Positions 1 to 7,008 of a stretch of DNA of 7,401 bases are shown here, piece after piece (the stretch's first letter is position 1; every line of letters starts with the position of its first letter). The DNA lies in the NCBI GenBank assembly GCA_035477595.1, contig DATIKM010000133.1, positions 1 through 7,401 of the forward strand. Reading direction: 5' to 3'. The translations under genes were made by a program, and so were the position numbers. The notes beneath the pieces were generated by a model that saw only the letters and a list, made by a program, of their open reading frames with translations, was not told where the DNA came from and searched no databases. This DNA comes from DATIKM01 sp035477595. Lineage in GTDB: Bacteria; Armatimonadota; Chthonomonadetes; Chthonomonadales; CAJBBX01.

Positions 1-1
1 C

Positions 2-1810
2 GACGTCATCCTGGCCAATCCGCCCTTCATGTCGCCGAAAGGGGGCATCAGGCCGCACAACCGGTTCTCGGTCCAGAGCAAGCGCAGCGAAGTGCTCTTC
101 GTGGACTACATGGCCGAGCACCTCACGCCCAGCGGCCGCGCCGGCATCATCGTGCCCGAAGGCATCATCTTCCAGAGCCAGACCGCCTACAGGCAGCTAC
201 GCAAGATGCTGGTGGAGGAGTCGCTCGTCGCCGTGGTCTCGCTGCCGGCCGGCGTGTTCAATCCCTACTCCGGCGTCAAGACCTCGATCCTGATCCTCGA
301 CAAGTCGCTGGCCAAGCAGAGCGCCACCATCGGCTTCTTCAAGATCGAGAACGACGGCTTCGGCCTCGGCGCCCAGCGGCGCCCCAGCGACAAGGACGAC
401 CTGCCCCTGGCCCGCGTCGAGATCGCCGAATACTTGCGCCGCCTGCGCGCGCGGGAACCCGTTCTCCCCTCTCCCTCCGGGCCCTCCGGACCCTCCGGGA
501 GAGCCGCTTCTTCTCTCCCTCTCCCTCCGGGAGAGGGCCGGGGTGAAGGTTCTTCCTTCACGCCGACGCTCGGCCTCGTCGTGCCGAAGGAGAAGATCGC
601 CGCCAATGGCGATTACATCCTGAGCGGGGAACGGTATCGGGAGAATGGAGCGCGCACACATGCATTCCCGCTCGTTGCGCTCAGTTCGGTCTGCACGGTC
701 AATCCGGCCAAGTCAGAAGGCCTTTCTTTTCCAGCGGATACGCTCGTCTCGTTCGTCCCGATGGCGGACCTCGGAGCGAATCGCATCAACTTCGCGCCGA
801 AAGACACAAGGACGATTGGCGAGCTCGGGCCGAGCTATACGTACTTCGCCGACGGCGATGTGCTCCTTGCGAAGGTCACGCCTTGCTTCGAGAACGGCAA
901 GGCCGGGGTCGCCAAGGGTCTGACGAATGGTCTGGGGTTCGGATCGAGTGAGTTCTACGTGCTCCGGCCGAGTGACCGAGCTCTTGCCGACTACATCTAC
1001 TTCTGCGTAACGAGCAGGAGCTTTCGTGAGCCTGCCGTCGCCCAGATGACCGGCACCGGAGGATTGCAGCGTGTGCCGCGAGCATATGTTGAGCAGTTCA
1101 GAATCCCCCTCCCGCCCCTCGAGATCCAGAAGGAGATCGTGGCGGAGATCGAGGGCTACCAGAAGGTCATCGACGGCGCCCGCGCCGTCCTCGACCACTA
1201 CCGCCCCCACATCCCCATTGATCCAGAGTGGCCGATGGTGGAGTTGGGGGATCTCTGCGCCTTTTCTAGCGGCGGAACACCTTCGAAGAACAACGCGTCA
1301 TATTGGCTCGGGATGATTCCATGGGTGTCCGCCAAGGATCTCAAGACAAACGAGATTTACGGCGCGACCATGCATGTTTCTGAAGCGGCCGTGGCTGAAT
1401 CGGCCACTCAGATCGCTCCCGTCGGATCTCTACTGGTTCTAGTCCGGGGCATGGGCCTCGCAAAGGGAGTTCCAATCGGCGAGGTAGTGACCCCCTGCGC
1501 CTTCAATCAAGACCTTAAGGCATTGCTTCCCGATATATCCGTCGTCACGACCCGATTTCTTGCCTTCGCCCTTAGGCAACAAGACGGGCAGTTCAGCAAA
1601 ATCCTTGAGACGGCCGCGCACGGCACTTTGAAGATCAGCTCGGACGATCTTCGCCAGATCACGATCCCCCTCCCGCCCCTCGAAACCCAGCGCGCCATCG
1701 TCGCCGAGATCGAAGCGGAGCAGGCGCTGGTCAACGCCAACCGCGAGCTGATCGCCCGCATGGAGAAGAAGATCCAGGCCACGCTCGCCCGGGTCTGGGG
1801 CGAGGAGTAG
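2..1810 (+). CDS. Fused Type I-like N6-adenine DNA methyltransferase and specificity protein (HsdM-HsdS), 5' end outside window
   Basis: The frame is already open at the left edge, so the start and the SAM-binding motif I lie upstream; the stop is TAG at 1808-1810. Motif IV of N6-adenine methylases, NPPF, is encoded at 17-28. The next stretch is typical HsdM: FVDYMAEHL, GRAGIIVPEG, LPAGVFNPYSGVKTSILILD. The HsdM tail resumes at about 563 (LVVPKEKIAANGDYILSGERY). Two Methylase_S target-recognition domains follow, at about 665-1110 and 1229-1655. Each ends in the HsdS signature IPLPPLE.Q (1103-1129 and 1664-1690) and a helical conserved region (about 1121-1210 and 1682-1798). The second carries the hallmark GGTPSK...IPWVSAKDLK. 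Family knowledge: such proteins methylate adenine at a bipartite site chosen by the two domains. Inferred: modification and specificity in one chain, with any HsdR-like nuclease upstream. Odd: a 34-residue low-complexity insertion at 461-562. Type I versus a Type IIG/IIB enzyme cannot be decided without the N-terminus. Confidence 0.93.
   Translation, partial: DVILANPPFMSPKGGIRPHNRFSVQSKRSEVLFVDYMAEHLTPSGRAGIIVPEGIIFQSQTAYRQLRKMLVEESLVAVVSLPAGVFNPYSGVKTSILILDKSLAKQSATIGFFKIENDGFGLGAQRRPSDKDDLPLARVEIAEYLRRLRAREPVLPSPSGPSGPSGRAASSLPLPPGEGRGEGSSFTPTLGLVVPKEKIAANGDYILSGERYRENGARTHAFPLVALSSVCTVNPAKSEGLSFPADTLVSFVPMADLGANRINFAPKDTRTIGELGPSYTYFADGDVLLAKVTPCFENGKAGVAKGLTNGLGFGSSEFYVLRPSDRALADYIYFCVTSRSFREPAVAQMTGTGGLQRVPRAYVEQFRIPLPPLEIQKEIVAEIEGYQKVIDGARAVLDHYRPHIPIDPEWPMVELGDLCAFSSGGTPSKNNASYWLGMIPWVSAKDLKTNEIYGATMHVSEAAVAESATQIAPVGSLLVLVRGMGLAKGVPIGEVVTPCAFNQDLKALLPDISVVTTRFLAFALRQQDGQFSKILETAAHGTLKISSDDLRQITIPLPPLETQRAIVAEIEAEQALVNANRELIARMEKKIQATLARVWGEE
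461..562. repeat. In-frame GC-rich palindromic repeat cluster inside the hsdM-hsdS gene
   Basis: Two adjacent hairpins are visible. The first has arms CTCTCCC (469-475) and GGGAGAG (497-503), and three tandem 9-nt units CCCTCCGG(G/A) at 473-499. The second is a perfect 9-bp inverted repeat, CCCTCTCCC (517-525) and GGGAGAGGG (529-537) with a 3-nt loop, followed by ccggggtgaagg. The stretch is 102 nt, a multiple of three, and is translated into a Pro/Gly/Ser-rich linker containing SGPSGPSGR and PLPPGEGRGEG. It falls between the helix ending YLRRLRARE and the conserved HsdM strand LVVPKEKIA. It looks like intergenic repeat DNA rather than protein-selected sequence. The exact ends are estimated from where HsdM-like sequence stops and resumes. 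Confidence 0.75.
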
Positions 1811-1840
1811 GCGCGCCCTCCCCCTGCCCGCGCGCCCTCC
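1811..1840. repeat. 11-nt direct repeat at the hsdM-hsdS 3' junction
   Basis: GCGCGCCCTCC occurs at 1811-1821, directly after the methyltransferase stop codon, and again at 1830-1840, giving a 19-nt period. It sits exactly between that gene and the recognisable part of the truncated beta-barrel gene, so it may mark a rearrangement junction. At this G+C content a short repeat can also arise by chance. Confidence 0.45.
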
Positions 1841-2090
1841 GCCGCGGCTCCTCTACCTGGCGGGCTACTATCGCTTCGCGCCAGGTTGGCAGCTTGCCCT
1901 CGACTTCGACGGGCTCGCCGCGCCGCAGGGTCGCGCGATCGACCTCTCGCTCCGGGCAGAGCGCGATCTGGGCAACGGTGCGTTCGCGTTCGCGGGCTAC
2001 CGTGTGCTCGAGGGCGGCGTGGACAACGACCGCGTCTTCAGCTTCGCCTGGGTGCAGTACCTCACCGCGGGCGTAGGCTGGCGGATGTAG
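1812..2090 (+). pseudogene. 3' remnant of an outer-membrane beta-barrel-like protein gene
   Basis: Reading codons that start at multiples of three, the frame is open from 1752 to the TAG at 2088-2090, but there is no ATG, GTG or TTG before the GTG at 2004. From about 1848 the translation alternates polar and hydrophobic residues as in transmembrane beta-strands: LLYLAGYYRFAPGWQLALDF, then DGLAAPQGRAIDLSL, GNGAFAFAGYRVLEGG, VFSFAWVQYLTAGVGWRM and stop. The pattern of aromatic girdle residues, short DNDR-type turns and a final amphipathic strand matches the C-terminus of a barrel inserted by the BAM machinery, although the last residue is Met rather than the usual Phe or Trp. Everything before the final strands is missing, and the fragment abuts the methyltransferase gene, so it is probably a dead remnant. 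I recognise the fold pattern, not a named family. It stops 16 nt from the convergent hydrolase stop. Confidence 0.6.
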
Positions 2091-2106
2091 CCGACCGCCG
2101 ACCCGC

Positions 2107-4902
2107 CTACACGCGCAGCAGGCGCGGGAACACACGCACGCGCACGGGCAGCGTGAGCCGCTGGCCTCCGCGCGCCGTCACCCGCGCGACGATGTCCGCC
2201 AGGTGGAGCGCGTCCAGGGCCGGAGGCGTGAGGTCATAGTTGCCGGCGGCGCCGGCCCGCCGCTTCGTCCAGCCCGAGGGCGCCTCCACGGCGACGCTGG
2301 CGCCGCTCATTGCGCCGCTCAACCTCAGGCGCAGGCGGAATGGTTCGCCCGAGCGCGCGGCTCTCGGCGCGTCGATGACGGCGGGCGATGGAGCGGATCG
2401 CACCCGCAGACGGCGCGCGCGGAGCAGCACGGGGCTGTTGGCCGGTATCGCCACGGCCGCCACACCATCGCGCACGACGAGGCGGGAGCTCTCGCCCATC
2501 AGACTCAGCGCCTCAACCGGCCCGTCCGACTCGACGCGCAGGCCAACCACGCGCGACGTGTCCGCCGACCAGATCGCGATCACGTCGTCCTCCGAACCCG
2601 AGAAGCGGAACGCGAACAGCCCGGCGCCCAGGTCGATGCGGCCTGCGAGCGGCCGCGCGCCAATCGTCCGGCACACCGTGGCCAGCGCGCGGTAGGCGGG
2701 CTTGGGCGCGAGGTCGGCGTGCCGCACGATGCCGAAGCGGTGCTCGTTGAAGTACGGGTTCTCGCCATCCTCGCGGAAGTTGTACCAGGAGACGTTCTGG
2801 GAGGCGCCGGAGGCCACCGCCGCCAGGTAGCTGCGGGCGAGCAGGCCTGCCTGCTCACGCTCGGTGACGCCGTCGATGAGCTGGGTGGGCCAGCCCATCT
2901 CGGTGATCCAGACCGGTTTGGGCGCGCCGCCGCCCCGCGCCGTGAGCGCCGCCACGTCGCGGAGCTCCCTCATGAAGCTCTCTTCCGCGAAGTGCCCGCG
3001 GTAGGGGTGGATTGTCAGCACGTCGAACGGCGCGCCGGCGTCCATCACCTGACGGATGAACGCGGTGTCGATGCCGGCCGTGGAGCACCCAAGGACGACG
3101 GCCTCCGGGTCGGCCTCCTTGATGGCGGCGTAGGCGGCCTTCAGCAGGTCGGCGTACATCTCGCGCGGCCCGGTCCAGAAGAAGATGTTCGGCTCGTTCC
3201 AGATCTCCCAGTGCTTGATGCGGTCCCCGTAGCGGGTCACCAGGGCGTGGCAGTAGCGCGCGTAGTCGGCGATCCCTTCGGGCGTGTAGGGCCTGGTCCA
3301 GCGCGACCAGTAGGTGATGAGTCCGTAGATGCTGATCCCGTTGCGCAGGGCGGTCTCGACCACGCGGTCGTAGAAGGACCAGTCGAACCGGCCGCGCTCC
3401 GGCTCTATGCGGTGCCAGAGCATCTCCATGCGCGTCCACTTCACGCCGGCTGCCCGCGCAAGTGCGGCGGCGCGCTCCATCGCGGCGTGGCCCTCGGGCG
3501 TGTCCGGGAAGCGCTCGAGGTAGAGCCCCATGCCCCAGGGCGAGGCCGGCTCCAGCCGGGCGTCGCCTGCGTCCGCCATCGTCGCGACCGCGGTGGCCGT
3601 CACTGGCCCGAACACGCGCACTCCAGCGCGGAACCGGAACGTGATCTCGGTAAAGGGGCGGCCGGCCGCGGGCGTCTGCCCGGTAATGCTGGCCATGGCC
3701 CCCTGCGCGAGCGCCAGCGGGCTGCTGCCGCGCGCCACCACGACGCCGGACCAGTCGCGCGCCTCCCACTCCGCCGAGCCTCGCACCGGCTCCGGCAGGA
3801 GGCTGTTGATGTCGCAGCCGAAGCGCACAATCCCGCCCTCCAGCCGCGCCCAGGGCGTGAGCGCCACTTCCTGCGCGGGCGGCACGACCGTCTGCACGGA
3901 CAGCTCTGTCAGCCGGATCGAGCCGCTGCCCGGACCCGCCGCACCGGGCGCGACCCCCACGAGGGTCAACCGCAGCGGCGTGCGCATCACGCCGTCGTTC
4001 TGGCCGCCGAAGTGGCGCCAGCCGGCCATCGCGCCCATCTCGGTCTCGAACGTCTGCTCGCCGCGCTCGGTGAGCCGCCCGATCCGGCTCTCGAAGTTCT
4101 GGAAGTGCGAGCCGACCCGCACGACCAGTTCGCGCCCGCTGCCGTCGGACTGCACGGTGAGCCTGAGCCGCGTGGGCCGGCCGTAGAGGGTGAAGTCTGC
4201 CCCCACGCCAGCCAGCGAATCGCCGGGGCCCACCTCGTAGCGCAGCTCGCCGCCCTCCAGCGCCGCGCGAGAGCCCGGCCCATGCGCCACGATCCACCAC
4301 CTCTGCGGAGCCCCGAACCTGGTGGCCACGTACCAGCGCGGTCCTCCCGGCTGCGCGTCGCCCGGCGTGAGCCGCAGGTCGTCGATGTGCACCTCGCCGC
4401 GCGCTGCCTGGCCCGAGTTCTCCACCAGCAGGGCCAGACGGGTCGCAGCGCCGCGGAACACGCCGTCCCCCTGTCCGCCCCAGTTGCCGGTCCAGCCTCC
4501 GAAGTGAGCATCCACTTCCTGCCAGCCAGGACTGTCTATATCGAAGGTCTTCTGGAAGGTCTGGCCCTCGGAGTCGGTGACGCGCAGGCCGAGGCGGTTG
4601 CCGGACGCATTGCGCACCCAGAGCCGCGCGGCGCCGGCAGGCATGCCGCGGGGAAGCTCCCGTCCCGTCTGCACGTAGTTGCCACCGCCGGTGAAGTCGA
4701 AGCGGAGCGCGCCGCCCCACCGGCCGCTGCGGGCGGCCCCGGCGCTTCGTGCGAAGGCGCCCTTCGCACCGGGGAACTCGCCGCCGTCGTGGAACTCCCA
4801 GGCGGCGGAGGGCCGCTCGAAGTCCTCCAGCGGAGCGGGGGCTGCCGGGGCGGCAGCGCACGCAACGAGCAGAAGCGCGGCCAGGACGAGGCTGGTAAGC
4901 AT
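2107..4902 (-). CDS. Exported multidomain glycoside hydrolase, clan GH-A (GH39/GH5-like TIM barrel)
   Basis: 931 residues. The ATG at 4902-4900 is chosen because it opens directly into an export signal (hydrophobic LVLAALLLVAC); GGGAG lies 10 nt upstream. LVAC (residues 12-15) fits a lipobox, but there is no Lys or Arg before the hydrophobic core, so Sec-exported is safer than lipoprotein. Order: two beta-sandwich, carbohydrate-binding-like modules (about 25-165 and 170-330) sharing a GGQ(G/N)DGV(F/M)R motif (142-150 and 299-307); a third beta region (about 335-450); a TIM barrel (about 456-755); two C-terminal beta domains. The barrel has WEIWNEPN with acid/base Glu570, IHPYRG (His632) and WITEMGW with nucleophile Glu668, the clan GH-A retaining pair after beta-strands 4 and 7. 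Family knowledge: such enzymes cleave beta-linked polysaccharides or oligosaccharides. The substrate (xylan, glucan or mannan) cannot be read from sequence. It is divergent from the downstream peptidase gene. Confidence 0.88.
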   Translation of the reverse strand: MLTSLVLAALLLVACAAAPAAPAPLEDFERPSAAWEFHDGGEFPGAKGAFARSAGAARSGRWGGALRFDFTGGGNYVQTGRELPRGMPAGAARLWVRNASGNRLGLRVTDSEGQTFQKTFDIDSPGWQEVDAHFGGWTGNWGGQGDGVFRGAATRLALLVENSGQAARGEVHIDDLRLTPGDAQPGGPRWYVATRFGAPQRWWIVAHGPGSRAALEGGELRYEVGPGDSLAGVGADFTLYGRPTRLRLTVQSDGSGRELVVRVGSHFQNFESRIGRLTERGEQTFETEMGAMAGWRHFGGQNDGVMRTPLRLTLVGVAPGAAGPGSGSIRLTELSVQTVVPPAQEVALTPWARLEGGIVRFGCDINSLLPEPVRGSAEWEARDWSGVVVARGSSPLALAQGAMASITGQTPAAGRPFTEITFRFRAGVRVFGPVTATAVATMADAGDARLEPASPWGMGLYLERFPDTPEGHAAMERAAALARAAGVKWTRMEMLWHRIEPERGRFDWSFYDRVVETALRNGISIYGLITYWSRWTRPYTPEGIADYARYCHALVTRYGDRIKHWEIWNEPNIFFWTGPREMYADLLKAAYAAIKEADPEAVVLGCSTAGIDTAFIRQVMDAGAPFDVLTIHPYRGHFAEESFMRELRDVAALTARGGGAPKPVWITEMGWPTQLIDGVTEREQAGLLARSYLAAVASGASQNVSWYNFREDGENPYFNEHRFGIVRHADLAPKPAYRALATVCRTIGARPLAGRIDLGAGLFAFRFSGSEDDVIAIWSADTSRVVGLRVESDGPVEALSLMGESSRLVVRDGVAAVAIPANSPVLLRARRLRVRSAPSPAVIDAPRAARSGEPFRLRLRLSGAMSGASVAVEAPSGWTKRRAGAAGNYDLTPPALDALHLADIVARVTARGGQRLTLPVRVRVFPRLLRV

Positions 4903-5020
4903 GGGCGTGAAGCTCCCGAGGGCGGATACCGCACTGTTCGCCGCCGGGCGCTGCGTGTCCTGCCACCGTGCGGCTCGCAGGCATCCTGCCCTGCGGCACA
5001 CGCCGGTGGAATCGGCAGCA

Positions 5021-5077
5021 GCCGCAGACCCACCGGGCAGGCCGCCGCCCCCAGCGCCGCAGGCCCACCGGGCAGGC
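5021..5077. repeat. Tandem-like 22-nt direct repeat with 13-nt gap
   Basis: GCCGCAG-R-CCCACCGGGCAGGC occurs at 5021-5042 and 5056-5077, with one difference (A5028 versus G5063) and a 35-nt period. A shorter related piece, GGCAGGC, follows near 5090. It may be a minisatellite or a pair of protein-binding sites in the divergent promoter region. The cores are not palindromic, so a dimeric operator is not obvious. Confidence 0.6.
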
Positions 5078-5173
5078 GCGCCCGCGAGGCAGGCCGCGGG
5101 CTCAGCTCCGTCGAACAACGCGCGGGCCCGGCTGCGTAGGGGCCTGGGGCGCCCACCCGCCCAAGAAGAGCGC

Positions 5174-5180
5174 AGGAGGA
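5174..5180 (+). promoter_or_regulatory. Strong ribosome binding site of the M3 peptidase gene
   Basis: AGGAGGA is nearly perfectly complementary to the 16S rRNA 3' end and lies 5 nt before the ATG at 5186. It fixes the start among several in-frame choices, including the far-upstream extension and the internal ATG at 5216. Confidence 0.9.
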
Positions 5181-5185
5181 GACCA

Positions 5186-6970
5186 ATGAGCGAGCAGACA
5201 CTGCCGCGCTGGGACATGACCACCATCTATCCGTCCATCGAATCGCCCGAGTTTACCAAGGCATTCGACGCCATGGTGGCCGGGATTGGCGAGCTGGAGG
5301 AGATGTGCCAGCGACACGGCGTGCGCCGGCGCGCCGAGCCGGAGGTAGACGCGGCCTTCGCGGCGGCATACGACGAGGTCACCGGCCGGCTGAACGCACT
5401 GCTCGAGACCCTTGGCACGCTCTGGTCGTACGTGCTCTGCCACACCTCGACCGACGCGACCGACGAGGCGGCGCAGGCGCGCGAGTCGCTGCTCCACGCG
5501 CACTACGTCCGGGTCGAGCAGCTCCTGACGCGCTATGCGGCATGGGTCGGGTCGAGCGACGCCGAGGCGCTCATCGCGGCGTCGCCCGTCGCGGCAGCGC
5601 ACGCATACGCGGTTCGGCGCGCGCGCGTGGAGTTCGAGCACCAGATGTCGGAGCCCGAGGAGGAGCTCGCCGCGTCGCTCGCGCCCTCGTCCATCTCTGC
5701 CTGGGCGCGGCTGCACTCCAACGCAACCGCCCTGCTCACCGCTACGGTGAGGGTGCGCGGCGAGGACCAGCGCCTCCCGATGAGCAAGGTCCGTGCGCTC
5801 GCCACCGACCCCGATCGCGAGGTGCGGCGCGCCGCCTATGAGGCCGAGCTGCGAGCGTGGGAGAGCCTCTCGGTGCCGCTCGCAGCAGCGATGAACGGTG
5901 TGAAGGGCTACCAGAACACGCTGCGAAGGCGGCGCGGGTGGACGGACGACGTGGAGCCCACGCTCTTCCACAACGGCATCGACCGCCAGACCCTCGACGC
6001 CATGCAGGGCGCCTGCATCGAGGCCTTTGGGGACTTCCGCCGCTACCTCCGTGCCAAAGCGCGCGCGCTGGGGCTTGAGAAGCTGGCGTGGTACGACCTG
6101 CTCGCACCGGTGGGCTCGGCCGCGCGCACCTACACGTGGAACGAGGCCGAGGCGTTCGTGCGCGACAACTTCGTGCGCTACTCCCAGAAGATGGCCGTCT
6201 TCGCGGAGCGCGCCTTCCGCGAGCGCTGGGTGGACGCCGAGCCGCGCGTGGGTAAGGAGGGCGGCGCCTACTGCACCGACATCCGCGGCGACGAGTCGCG
6301 CGTGATGATGAACTTCGACGGCTCGTTCTCAAGCGTCAGCACCCTCGCGCACGAGCTGGGGCACGCCTACCACAACCTCTGCCTGGCGCCCCGCACGCCC
6401 ATCCAGCGAAGCACGCCCTCCACGCTGGCGGAGACGGCAAGCATCTTCTGCGAGACGCTCGCCTTCAACGCCGCGCTGGACGCCGCCTCGCCCGAGGAGC
6501 GCATCACGCTGCTGGACACCTCGCTCGAGGGCAGCACGCAGGTGGTGGTGGACATCCACAGCCGCTTCCTCTTCGAGCAGCGCACCTTCGCCCGGCGCGC
6601 CGAACGCGACCTGACGATCGCCGAGCTTCGCGAGACGATGCTGCAGGCGCAGCGCGAGGCCTATGGCGACGCGGTGGACCCGCTGCATGCCGACATGTGG
6701 GCGGTGAAGGGCCACTATTACGGGCCCACCTTCTACAACTATCCCTACACGTTCGGCCTGCTCTTCGGACTGGGGCTCTATGCGCGCTACCGGGAGGACC
6801 CCGACGGGTTCAAGGCGCGCTACGACGAGCTGCTCGGCTCCACGGGCATGGCCGACGCGATCGAGCTAGGCCAGCGCTTCGGCGTGGACGTGCGGAGCGG
6901 CGACTTCTGGCGCGCCAGCCTGGACGTGGTGCGCGCCCAGATCGACGCTTTCTGCGCGCTGGTGGCGTAG
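5186..6970 (+). CDS. pepF: M3-family zinc oligoendopeptidase (PepF type)
   Basis: 594 residues, the usual size for PepF/M3 oligopeptidases (about 600). The ATG at 5186 follows AGGAGGA with 5-nt spacing. The N-terminus MSEQTLPRWDMTTIYPSIES resembles the usual family opening. A helical N-terminal oligopeptidase domain covers roughly residues 20-190, and the M3 catalytic domain about 200-585. The zinc site is HELGH (His389, Glu390, His393) with third ligand Glu416 in TLAETASIF. The conserved substrate-binding loop is HYYGPTFYNYPYTFG (510-524). There is no signal peptide or membrane segment, so it should be cytoplasmic. Family knowledge: these metallopeptidases trim short peptides, typically of about 6-20 residues, in peptide recycling or nutrient use. 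All catalytic residues are present and the frame is intact. The divergent exported hydrolase suggests a general nutrient-scavenging setting, but a functional link is only inferred. Confidence 0.97.
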   Translation: MSEQTLPRWDMTTIYPSIESPEFTKAFDAMVAGIGELEEMCQRHGVRRRAEPEVDAAFAAAYDEVTGRLNALLETLGTLWSYVLCHTSTDATDEAAQARESLLHAHYVRVEQLLTRYAAWVGSSDAEALIAASPVAAAHAYAVRRARVEFEHQMSEPEEELAASLAPSSISAWARLHSNATALLTATVRVRGEDQRLPMSKVRALATDPDREVRRAAYEAELRAWESLSVPLAAAMNGVKGYQNTLRRRRGWTDDVEPTLFHNGIDRQTLDAMQGACIEAFGDFRRYLRAKARALGLEKLAWYDLLAPVGSAARTYTWNEAEAFVRDNFVRYSQKMAVFAERAFRERWVDAEPRVGKEGGAYCTDIRGDESRVMMNFDGSFSSVSTLAHELGHAYHNLCLAPRTPIQRSTPSTLAETASIFCETLAFNAALDAASPEERITLLDTSLEGSTQVVVDIHSRFLFEQRTFARRAERDLTIAELRETMLQAQREAYGDAVDPLHADMWAVKGHYYGPTFYNYPYTFGLLFGLGLYARYREDPDGFKARYDELLGSTGMADAIELGQRFGVDVRSGDFWRASLDVVRAQIDAFCALVA

Positions 6971-6982
6971 CGCAGCCAGGTT

Positions 6983-7008
6983 CCCCCACCCCCGTTTGGG
7001 GGCGGGGG
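6983..7008 (+). terminator. GC-rich hairpin after the peptidase gene (terminator-like or dispersed repeat)
   Basis: CCCCCACCCCC (6983-6993), loop GTTT, then GGGGGCGGGGG (6998-7008): an 11-bp stem with a single A/C mismatch, starting 13 nt after the stop codon. No T tract follows, so it is not a classical intrinsic terminator, but it could still pause transcription or protect the 3' end of the mRNA. Its loop and right arm recur inverted at 7159-7173, which points to a repeat family. Confidence 0.5.

Larger units (their letters stand above)
4903..5185. promoter_or_regulatory. Divergent intergenic region between hydrolase and peptidase genes
   Basis: These 283 nt separate two divergent start codons and must carry both promoters if the genes are transcribed separately. 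I see no convincing -35/-10 pair on either strand, as expected at this G+C. Visible structure: a 22-nt direct repeat (5021-5042 and 5056-5077) and two 8-bp palindromes, CGGGCCCG (5123-5130) and GGGCGCCC (5147-5154). Frames stay open through it on both strands, but nothing in their translations looks like protein, so it is called non-coding. Confidence 0.5.

Noticed and set aside
197..661. A 154-residue - strand frame over the methyltransferase region
   Set aside because: Antisense shadow; part of it is just the reverse reading of the palindromic repeat and the rest is composition-driven.
1752..2090. A complete small gene downstream of the methyltransferase
   Set aside because: No ATG, GTG or TTG start is available before the GTG at 2004, and starting there would leave too few strands for a barrel; called a remnant instead.
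4858..4902. Firm lipoprotein assignment for the hydrolase
   Set aside because: LVAC fits a lipobox, but the N-terminal region lacks a positive charge and AAAPAAPA offers an ordinary signal-peptidase site, so the anchoring is left open.
2855..5068. A 737-residue second frame on the - strand over the hydrolase gene
   Set aside because: Arg-rich composition shadow in the wrong frame; it covers only part of the real gene and has no recognisable domain.
5021..5077. CRISPR-like repeat-spacer unit
   Set aside because: Only two units, a 13-nt gap far too short for a spacer, and no cas gene in the window.
2203..5139. A 978-residue open frame on the + strand, antisense to the hydrolase gene
   Set aside because: Its translation is Arg/Gly/Ala/His-rich without domain motifs and exists because high third-position G+C removes stops opposite a real gene; the - strand frame has catalytic motifs and a signal peptide.
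4903..5226. N-terminal extension of the hydrolase to the ATG at 5226
   Set aside because: It would overlap the peptidase start and bury the clear signal peptide at 4902 more than 100 residues inside the protein.
6983..7008. Classical Rho-independent terminator
   Set aside because: The stem is strong but no T-rich tract follows, and the motif recurs inverted nearby; kept only as terminator-like.
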